DNA of 42,549 nt, taken from NCBI GenBank assembly GCA_022766785.1, contig JALEOL010000008.1, positions 1 through 42,549 of the forward strand, read 5' to 3'. A program made the position numbers and the translations under genes. Of the stretch, positions 31,076-38,738 are shown in pieces. The notes beneath the pieces were generated by a model, which searched no databases, was not told the origin of the DNA, and saw only the letters and a list, made by a program, of their open reading frames with translations. Position 1 is the first letter of the stretch. Each line of letters begins with the position of its first letter. The stretch is from Oscillospiraceae bacterium. Its GTDB lineage: Bacteria > Bacillota > Clostridia > Oscillospirales > Ruminococcaceae.

Positions 31076-32479
31076 ATGGCAAAATTAAAGATAACCGAAA
31101 CCGTTCTTCGTGACGCGCACCAGTCGCTGCTCGCCACAAGAATGTCCATGGACGAAATGCGTCCTATCCTCTCCGAAATGGACAAGATCGGATTTTATTC
31201 CGCTGAGTGCTGGGGCGGCGCTACATTCGATTCCTGCATTCGCTTCCTCGACGAGGACCCGTGGGAAAGACTGCGCATACTCCGCAAGGAAATGCCCAAC
31301 ACCAAGCTCCAGATGCTGTTCAGAGGACAGAATATGCTGGGCTACCGTCACTATGCCGACGACCTGGTAGAGTACTTTGTACAGAAGTCCATTGCAAATG
31401 GTATCGACATTATCCGTATATTTGACGCACTGAACGATATCCGAAACCTCGAGACCGCGATCAAGGCGGCAAAGAAGGAGAACGGACATGCTCAGGTTGC
31501 TATTTCCTATACCCTGGGCGAAGTATTCACACACGAGTACTATATGAATTACGCAAAGCAGATCGAGAGCGCCGGCGCGGATTCCATCTGCATCAAGGAT
31601 ATGGCGGCTCTGCTTACTCCCTATGAGGCTGCCAGCCTTGTAAAGGATCTCAAGGCTACCGTAAATATCCCGATCCAGCTGCATACTCATTACACCTCCG
31701 GTCTTGCTTCCATGTGCATAATCAAGGCTGTTGAGGCTGGCGTTGACGGCGTAGACACCGCAATGTCTCCGCTTGCTCTGGGTACTTCCCACGCGCCTAC
31801 AGAGTCTGTTGTTGCGACATTCCAGGGCACAGAGTACGATACCGGTCTCGACCTCGTTAAGCTCAACGAGATCCGCGACTACTTCATGAAGCTCCGCAAG
31901 AAGTATATCGACAACGGGCTTCTTGACCCGTCCATGCTGGCAACAAATACCAACGCTCTCATCTACCAGGTGCCCGGCGGAATGCTTTCCAACCTGCTCT
32001 CTCAGCTCAAGCAGGCAGGAAAGGCTGATCAGCTCGAGGAGGTACTTCAGGAGGTTCCGCGCGTTCGTAAGGACTCCGGATTCCCGCCCCTCGTTACACC
32101 TACATCTCAGATCGTCGGCACCCAGGCGGTGTTCAATGTTATCACCGGCGAGCGCTACAAGACCGTTACCAAGGAGTTCAAGGGTCTTGTTAAGGGCGAA
32201 TACGGCAAAACTCCCGTTGCGATCGATCCCGAGTTCCAGAAGAAGATCCTCGGCACTGAGGAGCCTATCACCTGCCGTCCGGCAGACCTGCTGAAGCCCG
32301 AGTTTGAGACCATGAAGGAAGAGGTTAAGCAGTATGTTCCCGACGCTTCCGTTGAGGACGTGCTGACATATGCGATGTTCCCGAAGGTAGCGCCGAAGTT
32401 CTTTGAGAAGCGCACCGACAGACAGGTCGGTATCGACGCGGATCACGCGGACAAGACCAATAAGGTACACCCCGTCTGA
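31076..32479 (+). CDS. oadA: Oxaloacetate decarboxylase / pyruvate carboxylase subunit (5S type)
   Basis: 467 residues. TIM-barrel carboxyltransferase domain with RDAH (12-15), K174 in ICIKDM (carbamylated in relatives), and metal ligands H203 and H205 in QLHTH. It transfers carboxyl groups between oxaloacetate and biotin. It lacks the C-terminal biotin domain of full-length OadA because the carrier is a separate gene, as in the Propionibacterium 5S subunit. Codons are strongly biased, which suggests high expression. A terminator follows. Confidence 0.92.
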   Translation: MAKLKITETVLRDAHQSLLATRMSMDEMRPILSEMDKIGFYSAECWGGATFDSCIRFLDEDPWERLRILRKEMPNTKLQMLFRGQNMLGYRHYADDLVEYFVQKSIANGIDIIRIFDALNDIRNLETAIKAAKKENGHAQVAISYTLGEVFTHEYYMNYAKQIESAGADSICIKDMAALLTPYEAASLVKDLKATVNIPIQLHTHYTSGLASMCIIKAVEAGVDGVDTAMSPLALGTSHAPTESVVATFQGTEYDTGLDLVKLNEIRDYFMKLRKKYIDNGLLDPSMLATNTNALIYQVPGGMLSNLLSQLKQAGKADQLEEVLQEVPRVRKDSGFPPLVTPTSQIVGTQAVFNVITGERYKTVTKEFKGLVKGEYGKTPVAIDPEFQKKILGTEEPITCRPADLLKPEFETMKEEVKQYVPDASVEDVLTYAMFPKVAPKFFEKRTDRQVGIDADHADKTNKVHPV

Positions 32480-32500
32480 TCGATTTATTCTGAATACACA

Positions 32501-32531
32501 GATCCCCCACGGAGCATGTGGGGGATCTTTT
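32501..32531 (+). terminator. Strong terminator after oadA
   Basis: GATCCCCCAC at 32501-32510 pairs perfectly with GTGGGGGATC at 32518-32527 around GGAGCAT, followed by TTTT. Confidence 0.92.
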
Positions 32532-32670
32532 CAGTTTCAACTTGTAAATGTCGGATTGTTGATTATGCATAAATCAGGGGCGAACCGTGTAAATCATGCG
32601 AGGGCGTTACATGCGTCCGAAAAAGAGCATGATGCGTTATTTTATAAGGAATTGCGTAATTATACACAGT

Positions 32671-32683
32671 GGTAACGTTTACA
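32671..32683 (+). promoter_or_regulatory. LacI/CcpA-type operator candidate 1
   Basis: GGTAACGTTTACA has the central CG dyad (GTAACG/CGTTTAC) of LacI-family operators. It shares AACGTTTAC with the second site 225 bases downstream. Confidence 0.45.
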
Positions 32684-32893
32684 AACGATATTGGCAATTT
32701 TTCAGCACTTTGCACAAAAGAAAGATTACAACTTGGTTACAAAACAGTTACAAAATCTTTTGCTTTCAACGAAAAAACTGTTATGATCATCTCCAAAGGC
32801 GCATTATCAAGCGAATAAAATTGGATAAGTAAATTTTTACAGTTACTTAATTAACTCAGATAAGGTGTTGTCAAAGTGAACAAGAAGTGAAAA

Positions 32894-32909
32894 TTGAAAA
32901 CGTTTACCC
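32894..32909 (+). promoter_or_regulatory. LacI/CcpA-type operator candidate 2 (cre-like)
   Basis: TTGAAAACGTTTACCC agrees with the catabolite-response (cre) consensus at 14 of 16 positions, failing in the last two, and shares AACGTTTAC with site 1. It lies about 35 bases before the -35 candidate at 32943. Confidence 0.5.
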
Positions 32910-32942
32910 GGGAGCGATGTGAAAAAAGTTATAAAAAAGGAC

Positions 32943-32971
32943 TTGAAAAAACAAAGCTTTTATGATAAACT
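32943..32971 (+). promoter_or_regulatory. Promoter candidate of the sugar ABC operon
   Basis: TTGAAA at 32943-32948, 17 bases, TAAACT at 32966-32971. The -10 matches 4 of 6. The leader would be about 120 bases. Confidence 0.45.
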
Positions 32972-33096
32972 TACAAATGTAATCGAGGCACGGTTCTGAA
33001 TACTGCTCAGACAGAGTATGATCCACCGATGATCCCCGATGATTAAAACAGTTCCGCTAAGGAACGAAATGAAACCTATTTTGGGAGGAAAAATCT

Positions 33097-34533
33097 ATGA
33101 AGAAAAGAATTTTAGCAGCTCTGCTCGCATCTGCTGCAGTTCTGTCCTTTGCTGGCTGCTCATCTAAAAATGACTCCAGCGCAGCATCCGGCGATTCCAG
33201 CGCAGCTGACTCCAGTGCAGCTGATTCCAGCGCAGCTGATTCCAGCGCGGCTGATTCCAGCGCAGCTGATTCCAGCGACGCAGAACAGGCACCTGCTGCA
33301 ACACTCGGCGACGACGGCGATTGCCTGACCATCCTCGCTTGGGAGACAAACTCTGATATCGTTAAGATGGTAGACTTCTTCCGTCAGAGCAAGGGCTACA
33401 CTGAGGATCAGGTTAAGTTCGTAGGTGTTGGTGAAAAGGGCGAGAACGCTCGTGACCAGTACAAGCAGTACCTCAAGGGCGAAGATGACGCTGACCTGAT
33501 GATCTACGACGCAGACTGGGTTGCTGATTACATCAACGATGACAATCTGACTGCTCCGTATTCTGCTATCGGTCTTGCTCCTTCTGATTTCACAGAAGCA
33601 TTCTCTTACACACTCGACTATGGTACCAACGACGCTGGCGTATTCAAGGCAGCTTCTTTCCAGGCAACTCCCGGTGGATTTGTTTACAGAGCTGACCTCG
33701 CTCAGCAGTACCTCGGCGTTTCCACTCCTGACGAGATGCAGGCTCTCATAAGCGACTGGGATAAGTTCCAGGAGACCGGTAAGAAGCTGTATGAGGCTTC
33801 CAATGGCGCAACTTCTCTCCAGGCTACTGAGGGTGGTCTGTGGCAGGTATTCCAGTCCAACAGAACCCAGGCTTGGGTAGTTGACGGCAAGCTCGTTATG
33901 GACAATGCTGAAGAATTCTATGATATCGCTAAGGCAATGCAGGATAACCACTCCCTCGCAGGTGTTCCTCAGTGGGATCAGGCTTGGTACAATGCTATAA
34001 TGGACGGCACCGCTCTTGGTGACTTCGTTCCTACATGGGGTCTGACCACCACCGGCGGCGGATCTATCCTTGAGAACTTCACAAACGGTGGCGACACTGA
34101 GCTCGGCAAGAACATGGCTATCTGCGAAGGTCCTTCCGGCTGGTTCTGGGGTGGTTCTTACTTCGGCGTATCCACCAAGTGCGATAATGCAACCCTCGCT
34201 AAGGAATTCATTGAGTTCTTCTGCAAGGACGCTGAATCCATGAAGGGTTATGCAGCTGAGTCCGGCGACTTCATGAACAACAAGACTGTTATGACTGAAG
34301 CTACTATCTCCAACCCGCTGCTCAACGGTCAGGATCACTACAAGGTACTTACTGCTGTCCTCGACAAGCTCGACCTCAGCAACAAGCTCACCAAGTATGA
34401 CTCCATCATCAAGAACCTGTTCAACCAGTCTGTTCAGGGCTACCTTGATGGCACATATGCAACCAAGGAAGATGCTATCAACGCATTCAAGGGCGACGTT
34501 GCAACAAACTATCCTGAACTCACCATTGAGTGA
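33097..34533 (+). CDS. Carbohydrate ABC transporter substrate-binding lipoprotein
   Basis: 478 residues. Signal peptide with lipobox FAGC (Cys21), a Ser/Ala/Asp linker of five DSSAA units plus one DSSDA, then a family 1 solute-binding fold (CLTILAWETNSDIVKMVDFF, PTWGLTTTGGGSIL, EGPSGWFWGGSYFGVS). It captures a sugar, not identified, outside the cell and delivers it to the two permeases downstream. GGGAGG precedes the ATG. Codons are strongly biased, consistent with very high expression. Confidence 0.9.
   Translation: MKKRILAALLASAAVLSFAGCSSKNDSSAASGDSSAADSSAADSSAADSSAADSSAADSSDAEQAPAATLGDDGDCLTILAWETNSDIVKMVDFFRQSKGYTEDQVKFVGVGEKGENARDQYKQYLKGEDDADLMIYDADWVADYINDDNLTAPYSAIGLAPSDFTEAFSYTLDYGTNDAGVFKAASFQATPGGFVYRADLAQQYLGVSTPDEMQALISDWDKFQETGKKLYEASNGATSLQATEGGLWQVFQSNRTQAWVVDGKLVMDNAEEFYDIAKAMQDNHSLAGVPQWDQAWYNAIMDGTALGDFVPTWGLTTTGGGSILENFTNGGDTELGKNMAICEGPSGWFWGGSYFGVSTKCDNATLAKEFIEFFCKDAESMKGYAAESGDFMNNKTVMTEATISNPLLNGQDHYKVLTAVLDKLDLSNKLTKYDSIIKNLFNQSVQGYLDGTYATKEDAINAFKGDVATNYPELTIE
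33193..33282 (+). repeat. 15-bp tandem repeat encoding a DSSAA linker
   Basis: Six in-frame units of 15 bp, GATTCCAGCGCAGCT and close variants, encode five DSSAA and one DSSDA. The repeat lies between the lipid anchor and the binding domain, so copy number can change without breaking the frame. Confidence 0.9.
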
Positions 34534-34575
34534 TCAGATGTAGTTTATCACTAAAAACTAGATAAGTTTTTGATT

Positions 34576-34628
34576 ACAATATATTTGCTTATGGACGAAA
34601 GTCCATAAGCAGTATATTGTGATTTTTT
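34576..34628 (+). terminator. Long hairpin between the binding protein and permease genes
   Basis: An inner perfect 11-bp stem (TGCTTATGGAC 34586-34596 with GTCCATAAGCA 34601-34611) is capped by GAAA. An outer 8-bp stem (ACAATATA 34576-34583 with TATATTGT 34613-34620) adds to it. GATTTTTTT follows. It would stop or slow most transcripts, or protect the upstream mRNA, keeping the binding protein in excess of the permeases. Confidence 0.85.
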
Positions 34629-34655
34629 TAGATAATTTTTGAAAGGGTGTGCATC

Positions 34656-35621
34656 ATGCAGGCAGCAACCGGAAGAAGACATAAAATGATAAGCTATGCA
34701 AAATACGGTTACATTTTTATTGCACCGTTTTTTATAGTTTATACGTTCTTTATGATCTATCCTTTGTTCAATACGTTACTTCTGAGCTTCAAGCAGAACG
34801 GCTCTGAGCATCCGGAAGTTTGGGTTGGACTTCAAAACTATCAGTATCTTTTGTTTGGCGAAGAGGGAAACTTTGCTGCGAACAGTGTACAGAGTAAATT
34901 CTGGTCGTCTTTAGGCAATACATTTATCCTCTGGGCAGGAAACTTTGTTGTTCAGATCATTCTGTCGCTGCTTCTTGCGGTTTGGTTTTCTGACGCAAGG
35001 ATCAAGATCAAGGGAACAGGCTTCTTCAAGGTCGTTATGTATCTGCCAAATATCATCACTGCTGCTTCTGTAGCCGGAATGTTCATGATGCTGTTCGGAA
35101 ATTCAAAGTATGGTGTAATAAACTCCATGCTGCTCAATCTTCAGGCTATTCTTGAGCCTATTCCTTTCATTAATGATGTCTGGATATCCAGAATACTGGT
35201 TATGCTGATCCAGTCTTGGATGTGGTATGGTAATACAATGCTCCTGCTTCTTTCTGGTATCTTTGGTATAGATCCCTCGATTTATGAAGCAGCTGAGATC
35301 GATGGATCCAGTGGAGCAAATACTTTCTTCAGGATAACAATGCCGATACTGAAGCCTATATTCATCTATGTGTTCATCACCTCGATGATCGGCGGACTTC
35401 AGATGTTCGATATTCCATATCTTCTCCATGAGGGTACTGCAGTCAGACCCGCTCTTAAGACCGCTGCGGTATTCATCTATGAGAACTTCCACCAGGTTTA
35501 CAACTATGGTTATTCAGCGGCAGCGTCTATGATACTGTTCGTTATCACAGCCGTTCTTGGTATGATCGTGTTCAGGTTTAACGCCGATTCTACATCAGCC
35601 AAGAAACGCAAGGCAAAGTAA
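34656..35621 (+). CDS. Carbohydrate ABC transporter permease (MalF/UgpA-type)
   Basis: 321 residues; ATG at 34656 with AAAGGG 8 bases upstream. Six membrane segments, and the EAA loop as EAAEIDGSSGANTFFRITMPILKP near residue 210-235. It forms one half of the sugar channel. AT-rich compared with the core genes. Next permease begins after 14 bases. Confidence 0.92.
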   Translation: MQAATGRRHKMISYAKYGYIFIAPFFIVYTFFMIYPLFNTLLLSFKQNGSEHPEVWVGLQNYQYLLFGEEGNFAANSVQSKFWSSLGNTFILWAGNFVVQIILSLLLAVWFSDARIKIKGTGFFKVVMYLPNIITAASVAGMFMMLFGNSKYGVINSMLLNLQAILEPIPFINDVWISRILVMLIQSWMWYGNTMLLLLSGIFGIDPSIYEAAEIDGSSGANTFFRITMPILKPIFIYVFITSMIGGLQMFDIPYLLHEGTAVRPALKTAAVFIYENFHQVYNYGYSAAASMILFVITAVLGMIVFRFNADSTSAKKRKAK

Positions 35622-35635
35622 GGAGGGCGAAAAGA

Positions 35636-36538
35636 ATGGCTGATTCGTACAATTTCAGCAATACCGAGTACAGAAGAAAACTCAGAATTCATTCTGTAAT
35701 AAGGTTAATTGTTTGCATTCTTCTTACTGTTATTTCCCTTCTTCCGATCTACATAATTCTTATCAATGCGACAAGGGCTAATGCGGATATTATCTCAAAT
35801 GGCATATCTTTCCTTCCAGGAACAAATATCATTGAAAACTTCAAGAATATGACTGATCCGTCATATGCTAACGGTGTTTATTATCGTATTTTCAATGTGC
35901 TGGTCGGATATAGAAATAGTCTTTTCATTTCCATTTCGGCAACGATACTCACTGTATTCTTCTCTGCTATGACAGCTTACGGGCTGAGTGTTTATGATTT
36001 CAAGGGAAAGAAATTTGCGACTACGTTTATTCTCCTGGTAATGATGGTTCCGTCGCAGGTAGTTTCTACCGGTTTCTTGGAGTTCATGGCTTCTCTCAAG
36101 CTGCTGAACAACTATATTCCGCTTATTATCCCTGCAATTGCAGCTCCTGCCACTGTATTCTTCATGCTTCAGTATATGAAGTCTTCTTTCCCTCTCGACA
36201 TCGTTGAGGCGGCGAGAATTGACGGATGCAGTGAGTTCAGAACATTTATGCAGATCTCGCTTCCTATCTTTAAGCCTGCATTCGCAGTTCAGGCGATATT
36301 CGCATTTGTTGCAAACTGGAACAACTACTATACACCGACAATGATCCTGGTTAACGGTGATTCCAGCATGAAAACAATGCCGATGATGGTTGCCGGCGTT
36401 ATGGGTATCAGTACATCTACCGACTACGGTATCCAGAACCTCGCAGTAGTATTGTCCATCATACCGATCATTGTTATCTACCTGGCACTGTCAAAGTTCA
36501 TTGTTAAGGGCGTTGCTCTCGGTGCTGTAAAGGGTTGA
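35636..36538 (+). CDS. Carbohydrate ABC transporter permease (MalG/UgpE-type)
   Basis: 300 residues, six membrane segments, EAA loop as EAARIDGCSEFRTFMQISLPIFKP. AAGGAGGG lies 8 bases before the ATG. No ATPase gene follows before the terminator. In CUT1 systems a shared MsmK/MsmX-type ATPase encoded elsewhere often serves several transporters, which is probably the case here. Confidence 0.92.
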   Translation: MADSYNFSNTEYRRKLRIHSVIRLIVCILLTVISLLPIYIILINATRANADIISNGISFLPGTNIIENFKNMTDPSYANGVYYRIFNVLVGYRNSLFISISATILTVFFSAMTAYGLSVYDFKGKKFATTFILLVMMVPSQVVSTGFLEFMASLKLLNNYIPLIIPAIAAPATVFFMLQYMKSSFPLDIVEAARIDGCSEFRTFMQISLPIFKPAFAVQAIFAFVANWNNYYTPTMILVNGDSSMKTMPMMVAGVMGISTSTDYGIQNLAVVLSIIPIIVIYLALSKFIVKGVALGAVKG

Positions 36539-36552
36539 TACTCACAAAAAAT

Positions 36553-36581
36553 CTCCCCATCGCAAGGTGGGGAGTTTTTTT
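36553..36581 (+). terminator. Terminator of the sugar ABC operon
   Basis: CTCCCCA at 36553-36559 pairs with TGGGGAG at 36568-36574, then seven T. It ends 16 bases before the convergent small gene. Confidence 0.9.
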
Positions 36582-36596
36582 ATTAGCAGTAAATTA

Positions 36597-36869
36597 TCAC
36601 TGTTCAGACATCTCATGCTTTACGCGGTCGGCTTCCTCGGCGCGCTTCGCATTGTTGAAGCGGTCGAGCGTGCCAACAAGGTATCCTGTGATCCGGCGTA
36701 TCCTCTCGAACGGGCGGTCGCAGAAATGATAGGTGCAGTTGACGTAATCCCCGTCAACGTCCATGTCTATAGCGGTGATGTTTCTGTCCGGGTATTTCTT
36801 CAGGGCTGCCTCGGTGTAGTAGTCGATCTCCTGCTGCGGAAGCGTTCCTCCGGTAACGTTGATCTTCAT
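36597..36869 (-). CDS. Small protein resembling the glycyl-radical tail of class III ribonucleotide reductase
   Basis: 90 residues, GAAGGAGTG upstream of the ATG, so it is clearly translated. The C-terminal half reads RRITGYL (G62) then DRFNNAK (69-75) and RVKH (82-85). From memory this lines up with the end of E. coli-type NrdD, RRVCGYL...RPFNAGK...RVKH, where the Gly is the radical site. The N-terminal half (MKINVTGGTLPQQEID) is unrelated to NrdD. Cys45 and Cys50 (CTYHFC) are present. Homologues are often labelled anaerobic ribonucleoside-triphosphate reductase although they are far too short. It may act as a spare glycyl-radical domain or an RNR partner; this is inference. Confidence 0.7.
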   Translation of the reverse strand: MKINVTGGTLPQQEIDYYTEAALKKYPDRNITAIDMDVDGDYVNCTYHFCDRPFERIRRITGYLVGTLDRFNNAKRAEEADRVKHEMSEQ

Positions 36870-36914
36870 AAAATCACTCCTTCTTTTCGGTATCTTTTCC
36901 GATGCCTTTATTAT

Positions 36915-36943
36915 AGTATATCACTATATGTAGGGTTTGTCAA
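36915..36943 (-). promoter_or_regulatory. Minus-strand promoter of the small NrdD-tail-like gene
   Basis: On the minus strand TTGACA (36943-36938) and TATACT (36920-36915) are 17 bases apart. It lies between the DUF368 gene and the small gene, so the small gene is transcribed on its own. Confidence 0.82.
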
Positions 36944-36963
36944 TAGGAAAAAGCACAATATAT

Positions 36964-37779
36964 TTACTTGTTTTTTTCAGTATGTTTTGTCTGTAAATAA
37001 TATACAGGGACAAATCCAACAATGATGCATGGTATACCGACGAACAGTGGAATTCCCGAAGCTTCATGGGGGTAAAGTTCACGCAGGGACGCAAGCATAA
37101 ACCCGAGGATTACCAGGAACGTGCCTTTCTGATGACGCTGAATAAGCGTCTCCAGAACCCTTGCGGTCAGGAATGTACCCAGAACCAGTCCGCAGGAAAG
37201 GGGCAGCAGGGAAAGTATATTGAAATCCGCCAGCATTTCCATCACCGTGTCGTAGATACCTAACAAGTACAGGAAATGAGATGCGCTGAGCCCCGGCAGA
37301 ACCAGCGCCGCAGCCAGCAGGATACCGCCGGTGAACTGTAGGATAACCGCAGTTACGCCGCGATTTCCGGGGGCGAATATTCCTCCGGGAAGCGCGGACA
37401 GAAGCAGCGCCACTGACACTCCGGCTAGTATCAGTAGAAGATCCGAGGATCTCATTTTTTTGACGCCTGCCTGCCGGAATATCATTGGAATACCCCCGGC
37501 GACAGCTCCCAGAAACATGAATCTTACCGGTATCTCAGCCGGGGTAGTCAGCAGCCAGGAGACAGCCCGGGCTATAAGAACAATTCCTGCCACCGCACCA
37601 ATAGAGAACTTTATCAGCAGTGGAATATTCTTGCGAGGTTCGCTGAATAGGCGGCTGACAGCTCTGACGAGATCGTCGTATATCCCGATCACCATTGCGG
37701 CTGAACCTCCGCTGATACCCGGCACAGTCATGACCGAACCTGTAATAAAACCGCTGAATATTACTCTCAGTGTACTCAT
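36964..37779 (-). CDS. popT: DUF368 (PopT-type) undecaprenyl-phosphate transporter
   Basis: 271 residues; the start at 37779 has GGAGAGGAGCAAA upstream, and the longer reading to 37839 begins inside an AT-rich spacer. Polytopic, with the DUF368 hallmark FITGSVMTVPGISGGSAAMVIGIYDDL and a second VLPGLSASHFLYLLGIYDTVMEML in the other half. Proteins of this family have recently been shown to recycle undecaprenyl phosphate across the membrane. No regulator is nearby. Confidence 0.85.
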   Translation of the reverse strand: MSTLRVIFSGFITGSVMTVPGISGGSAAMVIGIYDDLVRAVSRLFSEPRKNIPLLIKFSIGAVAGIVLIARAVSWLLTTPAEIPVRFMFLGAVAGGIPMIFRQAGVKKMRSSDLLLILAGVSVALLLSALPGGIFAPGNRGVTAVILQFTGGILLAAALVLPGLSASHFLYLLGIYDTVMEMLADFNILSLLPLSCGLVLGTFLTARVLETLIQRHQKGTFLVILGFMLASLRELYPHEASGIPLFVGIPCIIVGFVPVYYLQTKHTEKNK

Positions 37780-38189
37780 TTTTGCTCCTCTCCGTTGGAC
37801 ATTGCGATAAAATCCGACCTGCCGTGCTTTATTGGGCATGCCGTTTATACTATATTAATATGCATGTCCTGCGGAATAAAGTACACAAAATCAAAATATA
37901 ATATAAATATTTGCTGCAAAAAGGTGATGATTTACCGGAAACTGAATAACTATAAGAATAAATTATAAATAGTATTACGAATTGTAATCTTATTTGAGTG
38001 CTTTGACATTGAGAATAGTACGATCAGCAGGAAGTTTACATAACACAGCCGAAAAAAACGTTAAAGAAAAAAGCAAAAAAATTTCAAAAAGCACTTGCAA
38101 TTTATAGTATTATGTGGTATACTTATATGGTATGATATCACTTGTACATTTTTTGATAAGTACATATTTATATGGAGGAATTTCAACCA
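37780..38189. other. AT-rich intergenic region between divergent popT and secG
   Basis: About 410 bases with no gene. It includes GGCATGCC at 37835-37842, an AT-rich stretch with no clear popT promoter, and the secG promoter at its right end. Confidence 0.6.
38095..38123 (+). promoter_or_regulatory. SigA promoter of secG
   Basis: TTGCAA at 38095-38100 and TATACT at 38118-38123 with a 17-base spacer; leader about 60 bases. Confidence 0.75.
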
Positions 38190-38654
38190 ATGGGTATATT
38201 TGAAATAATCAGCGCTATCGTTCTGATAATCGCATGTGTGTTCATCGTTATCGTGGTGCTCATGCAGGATACAAAGACTCAGATGTCCAAGACAATTTCC
38301 GGTAATTCCAGCGACAACTATTTTGGCAAGAACTCCGGCAGGACAAAAGAGGCAATGCTCAACAAGGCAATGACTATTGCGGCAGTTGTTTTCTTTGTGC
38401 TTGCTGTGGTAGTAAATGTTGTGAATGTATATTTCGGCGGCTTCAAGGGCGAGTCTGCTGATACTTCTTCGGGTTCAACGGTCGTTACCGCCGAAGTCGA
38501 TCCGGGTACTGCGGACGCTTCCGCAGCCGAGCAGGGTACTGTGGATGTTTCCGCAGCCGGGATAGCGGACAACGGCGCAGAGAGCGCAGCTTCCGAGCCT
38601 GCTGAAAGCGGTACGGCTCAGGCTGAAAGCACGGCTTCAACGGTTGAACAGTAA
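38190..38654 (+). CDS. secG: Protein translocase subunit SecG with long C-terminal tail
   Basis: 154 residues; ATG at 38190 with GGAGGAA 9 bases upstream. Two membrane segments (about 4-25 and 62-82) flank the SecG loop QDTKTQMSKTISGNSSDNYFGK, the family signature. SecG is normally about 75-80 residues. Here residues 85-154 form a Ser/Ala/Glu/Thr-rich, low-complexity tail with two near copies of a VSAAE/ASAAEQGT-type segment. The tail's role is unknown. secG-rnr is the usual gene order. Confidence 0.88.
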   Translation: MGIFEIISAIVLIIACVFIVIVVLMQDTKTQMSKTISGNSSDNYFGKNSGRTKEAMLNKAMTIAAVVFFVLAVVVNVVNVYFGGFKGESADTSSGSTVVTAEVDPGTADASAAEQGTVDVSAAGIADNGAESAASEPAESGTAQAESTASTVEQ

Positions 38655-38660
38655 AAGATC

Positions 38661-38688
38661 AGGACAGGCGGTACAGCCTGTCCTTTTT
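38661..38688 (+). terminator. Terminator between secG and rnr
   Basis: AGGACAGGC at 38661-38669 pairs perfectly with GCCTGTCCT at 38676-38684, followed by TTTTT. rnr therefore depends on read-through or on a weak promoter near the TATAAT at 38715-38720, which has no good -35. Confidence 0.88.
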
Positions 38689-38738
38689 GTTAATTTGCTG
38701 TAAACAGGGAATAATATAATATCTGAGAAAGGAAAAGC

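Larger units (their letters stand above)
32532..33096 (+). promoter_or_regulatory. Regulatory region of the sugar ABC operon
   Basis: About 565 bases, AT-rich, with no supportable gene. It contains two sites with the 9-mer AACGTTTAC, several GTTACAAA-type repeats (two at 32736-32744 and 32747-32755, 11 bases apart) and three ATGATY repeats at 33018, 33029 and 33039. A promoter candidate lies at 32943-32971 (TTGAAA, 17 bases, TAAACT). The shape is that of a carbon-source-controlled promoter. Open frames in this stretch lack ribosome binding sites and family matches. Confidence 0.55.

Noticed and set aside
31085-32470. Long minus-strand open frame (461 codons) opposite oadA
   Set aside because: It is the shadow of a strongly codon-biased gene, has no ribosome binding site and gives Leu/Val/Arg/Cys-rich nonsense protein. 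The plus strand has a perfect catalytic-motif match.
32596-32832. 78-codon basic open frame in the sugar operon's upstream region
   Set aside because: No ribosome binding site, AT-rich non-coding composition and overlap with the candidate operator region.
33160-34338. Long minus-strand open frame (392 codons) opposite the sugar-binding lipoprotein
   Set aside because: Antisense shadow with a repetitive AGISCAGIS-type stretch from the linker repeat. No start signal.
37835-37842. GGCATGCC palindrome before popT, considered as an operator
   Set aside because: Only 8 bases, no second copy nearby and no clear promoter beside it.
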